The notes beneath the pieces are model-generated. The model had not been told where the DNA came from. It worked only from the letters and a program-made list of their open reading frames with translations, and ran no database searches. A DNA stretch of 64,000 nt from FEB-25 sp963822175 (GTDB lineage: Bacteria; Chloroflexota; Anaerolineae; Anaerolineales; UBA4823): positions 310,001 to 374,000 of the forward strand of contig CAWGGJ010000006.1 of the NCBI GenBank assembly GCA_963822175.1. The letters run 5' to 3'. Position numbers and translations under genes: made by a program. Positions 59,445 through 64,000 of the stretch are shown piece after piece (position 1 is the stretch's first letter; the number at the start of each line of letters is the position of its first letter).

Positions 59445-60350
59445 TTATCCCCCACCCCTGACGCAGCGAAACCCTACCCCAGGGCTGAAGTAGGTTGGTG
59501 TGGCATTGTTCCTTACCCAGATACGTAGATCCATTTCGTAAGTATCCTTTGAGCCGCCACGCATGTAGCGATAGTGCTGTCCTTCGTACACATCACCCGT
59601 CCACTGCCAGACATTGCCCGCCATGTCATATAAACCATACGGGTTGGCAGAATCAAGTGTCTGGTAGCCATCATACACCTGCCCGTTATAAAACCCAACC
59701 GGGGTTGTGCGTGAGCCGTAGGAGCTCATAGCCTCATATGGATCCCGGCTGGCGTAAAAGTTGGCATTATTCCTGGCTATCTCTTCACCCCAGGGGAAGG
59801 GTCGGCTGTCCGCGGTACCTCGAGCAGCCTTTTCCCACTCGAGCTCCGTTGGCAGACGAAAACTATTATAACCGCAATAACCCCAGGCACCAAACCACGA
59901 GACATTCGTCATCGGGTGAGTCTCATAGCCTGGTTTCACATCGAATGACATTCCATCATAACTGAAACGCGAGGCAGGGTCGTTTAGCGGCACAAATTGA
60001 TAATCTGCTGCTGGTATCTCGACTTCATGCTTGACCCCGTGAAATTCATCCCCAGGATAAAAACCAATGATGTAATCTGCACTCGCCTGTATTGTTCCAT
60101 CTGCCAACGCAGTGTTGAGAAATTCGATGTACTGAGCCACCGTCACATCCGTGACCATGATCTCGTAGTCATAGCCGATCGTAACCGGTTCATTTTGCTG
60201 GCCCGACAGGAATTCGCCTGCCGGGATGGTGACCCAGGAGTCAGGATTCACACCTGTATCAAACGTTGGGACCGGTGCTTCCAGGTCCACGGAAGTGCAG
60301 GCAGCCAAGAGCATGACAACCAGGAAAAGGCACAGCAAGGCAGCTCTCAT
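59445..60350 (-). CDS. SUMF1/formylglycine-generating-enzyme-like lipoprotein
   Basis: A 301-residue exported protein with lipobox LLAAC (Cys18). The fold of formylglycine-generating enzyme follows: WVTIPAGEFLSG, HPMTNVSWFGAWGYCGYNSFRLPTELEWEKAARG, WGEE, GLYDMAGNVWQWTGD, RGGS and GFRCVRG. The catalytic cysteine pair of true FGEs is not evident, so it may be a structural or electron-transfer module. It overlaps the oxidase-like gene by four bases. Confidence 0.85.
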   Translation of the reverse strand: MRAALLCLFLVVMLLAACTSVDLEAPVPTFDTGVNPDSWVTIPAGEFLSGQQNEPVTIGYDYEIMVTDVTVAQYIEFLNTALADGTIQASADYIIGFYPGDEFHGVKHEVEIPAADYQFVPLNDPASRFSYDGMSFDVKPGYETHPMTNVSWFGAWGYCGYNSFRLPTELEWEKAARGTADSRPFPWGEEIARNNANFYASRDPYEAMSSYGSRTTPVGFYNGQVYDGYQTLDSANPYGLYDMAGNVWQWTGDVYEGQHYRYMRGGSKDTYEMDLRIWVRNNATPTYFSPGVGFRCVRGGG

Positions 60351-61824
60351 AGCTCCGCCTCCGCTGTCAGATCATTTTGGTCGGCTTCTTCCGTCCAGCG
60401 TCCCTTCCGTTTGAATAAGTCAAACAATCGCCAGAGCATCACAAGCGCCAGGAGCACCAGGAGCATGCCCAGGCCGAAATCAGCCAGCACCATCACGGTA
60501 TTGACCAGAGGCTGCTGTTCTGCTTCACTGATGAAAAGGCGTTTCATTTCAAAAATGGTCACCGAGGCAAATGCCAGGTCAGAAAGGATGATGATCGACC
60601 AGCCATACCAGCGGCGTATCCTGCCTTTAAGACCGATCAGGTCGCCATAATACAGCAGGATGATGGTAGCGATAATGGCTGAGAGGATGTGCCAATGCCC
60701 GGTAAGCTCGATGCGTTCCTCCCGGGCTGGCCAGATGCGGAAGATCTCGTCCAGCTTGACCGCCATCATGATACCGATCCCACTAACCGTGAAATTCATG
60801 AACACCATCTGCCAGAGCGGGCCAAATTTCAACGGGTCACGCAACAATGCTTTTAGCTTCTGCCATGCTGAGGGCTTATTGATACCAACAATACCTGTGC
60901 GGATCAGCTTATCCCAACCAAAGATGACCAGCATTAACGCAGCCAGCATAGAGGGGGTGGCACCCACATAGATGATCATGTGCGCCACGGGTTCCAATGG
61001 GGTCACCACACCCCACACGCCAAGATTAAGCACGATCGTGCCAAGGATCATCAGCGGCATGGCGATCTTATGCAGGATGCCTTTGAAATCCAACCATCGA
61101 CCTACGATCAACGTGATCATGATGGCAATCAGGGCCAGCATGATGTGCAGGTGACCGATGACCGAGTATTCCATGGTTGTCTTTTCGGGATAGCGGATGA
61201 TATTTTCTGCCAGGAAGACCTCGAACCCATTGCCAAAATACGACCCTGGAATGGCACCAAAACAGGCGGAGATCAAGGTGGTGACGGCGGTGGCAAAAAA
61301 CGCCAGGCGTTCCATATCCAGGCCATTTTTGAAGCGCGCATAGGATTTATCAGGCTGGTAAACTTCCTTGTTCCAAGGCCAGAGACCGATGGCTAAAAAG
61401 AGCCCGGCAAAAAAGATGAGGGTAAGCCCGGCAATATATAATCCGTGCAGAGGCCAGGTATGGCCCCAATAGGCAAACCCCATGCCAAAGATCATCACCA
61501 TGAGATATCCCATCGTGACCAGGAGGCGTGAAGTGACCTTGTAGAACTCTTTCATCCTGAGCAACCCTGTGATCATGTAGACTTCAATGGCCACCACTGC
61601 CATGGCGATCGAATGATACAGGATGATGATGCGGCCTTCCCTTTCAGCCTGTATCAGGTCCATGTTGAAAAGGCGCACAACAATATCACGGACGCCCAGC
61701 TCAGCCATGGGTCCGGAGAGCATGCCAAACAGGGCAGTTTCGAGACCGATCATGGCAATCGCCAGCAAGATCAAGCCTTTGGTGGAGGTGAAAAGATGTT
61801 AAAGCGGTCTTTAATATACGGCAT
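60347..61824 (-). CDS. Putative haem-copper-oxidase-like membrane subunit, frameshifted near its start
   Basis: A protein of about 490 residues with about 12 spans. Histidines lie in or near spans at LYHSIAMAVVAIEVYMITG, GHTWPLHG, GHLHIMLALIAIMITLIVGRW, PVAHMIIYVG and GHWHILSAIIATIILLYYGD, where the last recalls the HxH helix of oxidase subunit I. The paired HH of the copper site is not seen, so it may be a divergent haem protein. The ATG at 61824 opens MPYIKDRFNIFSPPPK, then stops. Adding one A to the AAAGG run near 61780 joins it to LILLAIAMIGLETALFG. ctaB in the operon supports an oxidase. Confidence 0.55.
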
Positions 61825-62015
61825 GGTCAGAACACCTGGTTGTAAGGAAGCTCACCGTTTTTATTTACCAATGTTTAGAGACCATAATCAAATGAAGCTT
61901 GAACATTATTCCATAAGTTAGGAATATTTACCTATGATAAATATCACCATATCCAATGCAAAATTTCATAAGCGCAGTCGCGCCATATCTTGATTTATCT
62001 TTTGAGATGATCGCT

Positions 62016-62816
62016 TTATCCAGGGGTAAATGACCCGAGATCTTCTCCCGTTTTTGTCAGCTTATTCCATAGGCCAGGCCAAACGAATACAATAACCAAA
62101 ATCAAACATGATATAGGCGCTAACGCAAAGAGAGAGAACCGGCCCAGCTGTTGTGCCGTGGCAACTGCCAATGGGATCCCTACCACCAGCTCGGTGACCC
62201 CAGCCACCAGGCCGACCACGCGCATCCACTCCTTGGGCCGCATGATGATCCCAACCGTGACCACCGCCCATCCGATCATCGCCACCCAGTGCAGGCGCTG
62301 CACAAGGACAAAGATCGGGTCACCATGGGTGATGATCCGGCTGGTGCTGGAAACACCGTTCATCCAGCAAAAGATGTATGCGATCCCAGTGAATAACGCC
62401 AGGAGTGTCTGGCTCCAGGATATTTTCCCCACTGCCCTGAGGAATAAAAAGTACAAGATCACATATGGCCAGAAGAGTGGAAAATAAATCGGGGGAAGGT
62501 TGGCTGCCATGTAAGGCACATTGATGAACCAGCTGCCCAATAATGAGAGGACAAGCGCAATAACGGATAGAAAGAACGCCCAATTCCTCCTGGTGAAAAA
62601 ACCATAAGCACTGACGGCAAATAAAACACCACCCAGGATGCCAAAATCAGCCATCAATGGGTGGATGTATTTCAGCAAAATCTCACACCCAGGCTCGGCA
62701 GAATCTGCTGCCATCCCAATCCGATACCACTGTAAAAACAAGATCATATGCCCAATGATCCCCATCAGGGCGGCAATAATTGCAAGGATACCTCCGTACA
62801 AATTCTCTTTCTTCAT
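62016..62816 (-). CDS. Polytopic membrane protein of unknown function
   Basis: A 266-residue protein with seven to eight spans. Possible ligands lie in spans at GIIGHMILFLQWYRIGMAAD, IHPLMADFG and RLHWVAMIGW. No family recognised. The ATG at 62816 has AAAGGAG at eight bases. It precedes the oxidase-like gene with a 191-base gap and probably belongs to the same respiratory group. Confidence 0.6.
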   Translation of the reverse strand: MKKENLYGGILAIIAALMGIIGHMILFLQWYRIGMAADSAEPGCEILLKYIHPLMADFGILGGVLFAVSAYGFFTRRNWAFFLSVIALVLSLLGSWFINVPYMAANLPPIYFPLFWPYVILYFLFLRAVGKISWSQTLLALFTGIAYIFCWMNGVSSTSRIITHGDPIFVLVQRLHWVAMIGWAVVTVGIIMRPKEWMRVVGLVAGVTELVVGIPLAVATAQQLGRFSLFALAPISCLILVIVFVWPGLWNKLTKTGEDLGSFTPG

Positions 62817-62841
62817 GATCATTCTCCTTTACGTTTTTGAC

Positions 62842-63252
62842 TCAAGGTTCCGGTGTTAATCCAGTGTGGCACGAACAGCCGTTGTAGTAGGCGGTGTTAT
62901 TGTGATAGGCTACATAGACGACCGTTTGAGGTTCAATATCCAGCTGGCAATCCTTCAGGAAAATGGGGTCCTCTTCCCACGGATATACCTGGACATCACA
63001 GGTAACATAAACTGTCCCACTCCATTGGTCATTGCACAACGGGCCTTCAACAACTTTATCCACCTGTTTTTCATGCCGTCCAATCATCACACTGCGAACA
63101 GATGATACAGGTGTTGGGGTGGGTAGGTCATCCGGTGGAATGGATAGATACTGTGGAGTTTGTGTAACAGGTGGGCACACAGGAGTGGCCTCCTGGCAGC
63201 CTGCTACAAGGAAGGCTATCGCAACAACGAGTAGGGGGAGATAAAATCTCAT
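62842..63252 (-). CDS. Small cysteine-containing lipoprotein
   Basis: A 136-residue exported protein with lipobox LVAGC (Cys19). A Pro/Thr linker follows, then a compact domain with four or five further cysteines (GPLCNDQ, VTCDVQ, LKDCQL, GCSCHTG). The terminal CSCH is not a haem-binding CxxCH. I use the ATG at 63252, which gives a normal lipoprotein signal. An ATG six codons earlier is possible. Function unknown. Confidence 0.65.
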   Translation of the reverse strand: MRFYLPLLVVAIAFLVAGCQEATPVCPPVTQTPQYLSIPPDDLPTPTPVSSVRSVMIGRHEKQVDKVVEGPLCNDQWSGTVYVTCDVQVYPWEEDPIFLKDCQLDIEPQTVVYVAYHNNTAYYNGCSCHTGLTPEP

Positions 63253-63367
63253 CGATGATCTTAATATCATGATGCACACATCGGTATGTGAAATGTAACA
63301 CAATAGCATTGATAAATCTTTGCCTTAAAGCAAATTAAACTCATATTAAGCGCCCGGTTTACAAAGG

Positions 63368-63373
63368 TATAAT
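63368..63373 (+). promoter_or_regulatory. -10 box of the Crp/Fnr gene, placed for a leaderless mRNA
   Basis: A perfect TATAAT ends seven bases before the ATG at 63380, so transcription would begin at or near the start codon. A weak ATTAAG lies 17 bases upstream as a -35 candidate. Confidence 0.5.
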
Positions 63374-63379
63374 GACTTT

Positions 63380-64000
63380 ATGAGAGAATGCATGGAGAAT
63401 AAAGATATATTGAGACACAACACGGTGTTTAGCTGCTTGGCTGAGCATGAACTAGACACATTATTGGAAAAAACACACACACATCAATATCACAAAGGTC
63501 AATATCTTTCACATGCGGGAGATATCTGGCCTTACCTGTTTTTTCTTTTAAAAGGCACCCTCACAGCAGTAAAGGAATCATTGGAAGGACGCAGCTTTGT
63601 TGCCACATCATTCAGACCCGGGGATGTATTTTGGGGTGTGTCATTCTTTCACCCTGAGTTACCGATGCCGGTTGGCTTAAAAGTAGATCAACAGAGCAGT
63701 GTGCTATTATGGTCCCGTGAGCAAATGTTGCCCATCATCTTGAAAAATGGCAATTTCTCCTGGGAATTATCCCGCCTGATGGTATCAAGGATGCTTCGAG
63801 CAAGTGAAATTGTGGAGGAGCTTGCTTTCCAGCCAGTAGCTGGTCGATTGGCAAAATTATTAATTGACTTTCCTGGGCAGATGCCATCCGGACCGACCGC
63901 CCGTTCACTCACCCTGGATGATATGGCTGCCCGGGTCGGCTCGACGCGTGAAATGGTCTGCCGTCTCCTGCAGCGATTTGCTGATGAACAGCTGATCAAG
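63380..64000 (+). CDS. Crp/Fnr-family transcriptional regulator (3' end cut by window)
   Basis: 207 visible residues. A cyclic-nucleotide-binding-like beta roll (HKGQYLSHAGDIWPYLFFLLKGTLTAVKE, FRPGDVFWGVSFFHP) is followed by the long dimer helix and a winged helix-turn-helix (SLTLDDMAARVGSTREMVCRLLQRFADEQLIK). The family controls respiration and nitrogen-oxide responses. Cysteines 4 and 19 are too few for an FNR-type iron-sulphur cluster. It is divergent from the lipoprotein and oxidase-like genes, which it may regulate. Confidence 0.88.
   Translation, partial: MRECMENKDILRHNTVFSCLAEHELDTLLEKTHTHQYHKGQYLSHAGDIWPYLFFLLKGTLTAVKESLEGRSFVATSFRPGDVFWGVSFFHPELPMPVGLKVDQQSSVLLWSREQMLPIILKNGNFSWELSRLMVSRMLRASEIVEELAFQPVAGRLAKLLIDFPGQMPSGPTARSLTLDDMAARVGSTREMVCRLLQRFADEQLIK

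Overview
The window looks like a chromosomal contig of an uncultured Anaerolineae-type Chloroflexota bacterium. This is inferred from gene content, not from a marker tree. The supporting features are the tuf-rpmG-tRNA-Trp-secE-nusG block, hrcA-grpE-dnaK-dnaJ-prmA behind a CIRCE operator, a riboflavin ABC transporter behind an FMN riboswitch, a full System I (Ccm) cytochrome c maturation operon, two geranylgeranyl-reductase-like flavoproteins and a CruF-like carotenoid protein.

Layout. 0-6.2 kb (minus strand): translation and transcription genes (nusG, secE, rpmG, tuf, four tRNAs), rlmB, cysS and a PIN-TRAM membrane protein. 6.5-13.1 kb: ubiX, two methyltransferases, UDP-glucose dehydrogenase, an Rrf2 regulator, urocanate hydratase and a small DUF6980-like protein. 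13.2-19.6 kb: the heat-shock operon, interrupted by a four-helix-bundle gene. 19.6-22.5 kb: FMN riboswitch and riboflavin-type ABC transporter. 22.5-24.4 kb: a GGDEF protein with a ribbon-helix-helix tail and a zinc-ribbon surface protein. 24.5-33.4 kb: ccmE-F-H-G, a CcmI-like protein, a dihaem lipoprotein, ccmA-B-C(D) and a YHS protein. 33.5-40.1 kb: two FAD reductases, a polar amino-acid ABC transporter and the carotenoid protein.

40.1-52.1 kb is the unusual part. It is an accessory array in which every recognisable gene lies on the plus strand. One to three genes at a time are separated by degenerate copies of one module. Each module has, on the minus strand, the C-terminal end of a tyrosine recombinase reading into a short core (CCTTCGGATCAG), and on the plus strand the 3' half of a tRNA-Arg(TCG)-like sequence starting in the anticodon loop. 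The junction falls inside the integrase catalytic box, as expected if the attachment site lies within the integrase gene and integration splits it. Two cargo genes also end in well-formed integron attC sites, and no integron integrase is present. A 1.08-kb unit bounded by these modules occurs twice.

52.5-64 kb: an Ntn-hydrolase-like protein, a DUF362 ferredoxin-like protein, a repeat-containing surface protein, and a minus-strand operon (two membrane proteins, haem farnesyltransferase, SUMF1-type lipoprotein, oxidase-subunit-like membrane protein, another membrane protein and a lipoprotein). The window ends in a Crp/Fnr regulator.

Four otherwise healthy genes carry a single-base frameshift, at least one of them consistent with a homopolymer error, so sequencing error in a draft genome is a real possibility.
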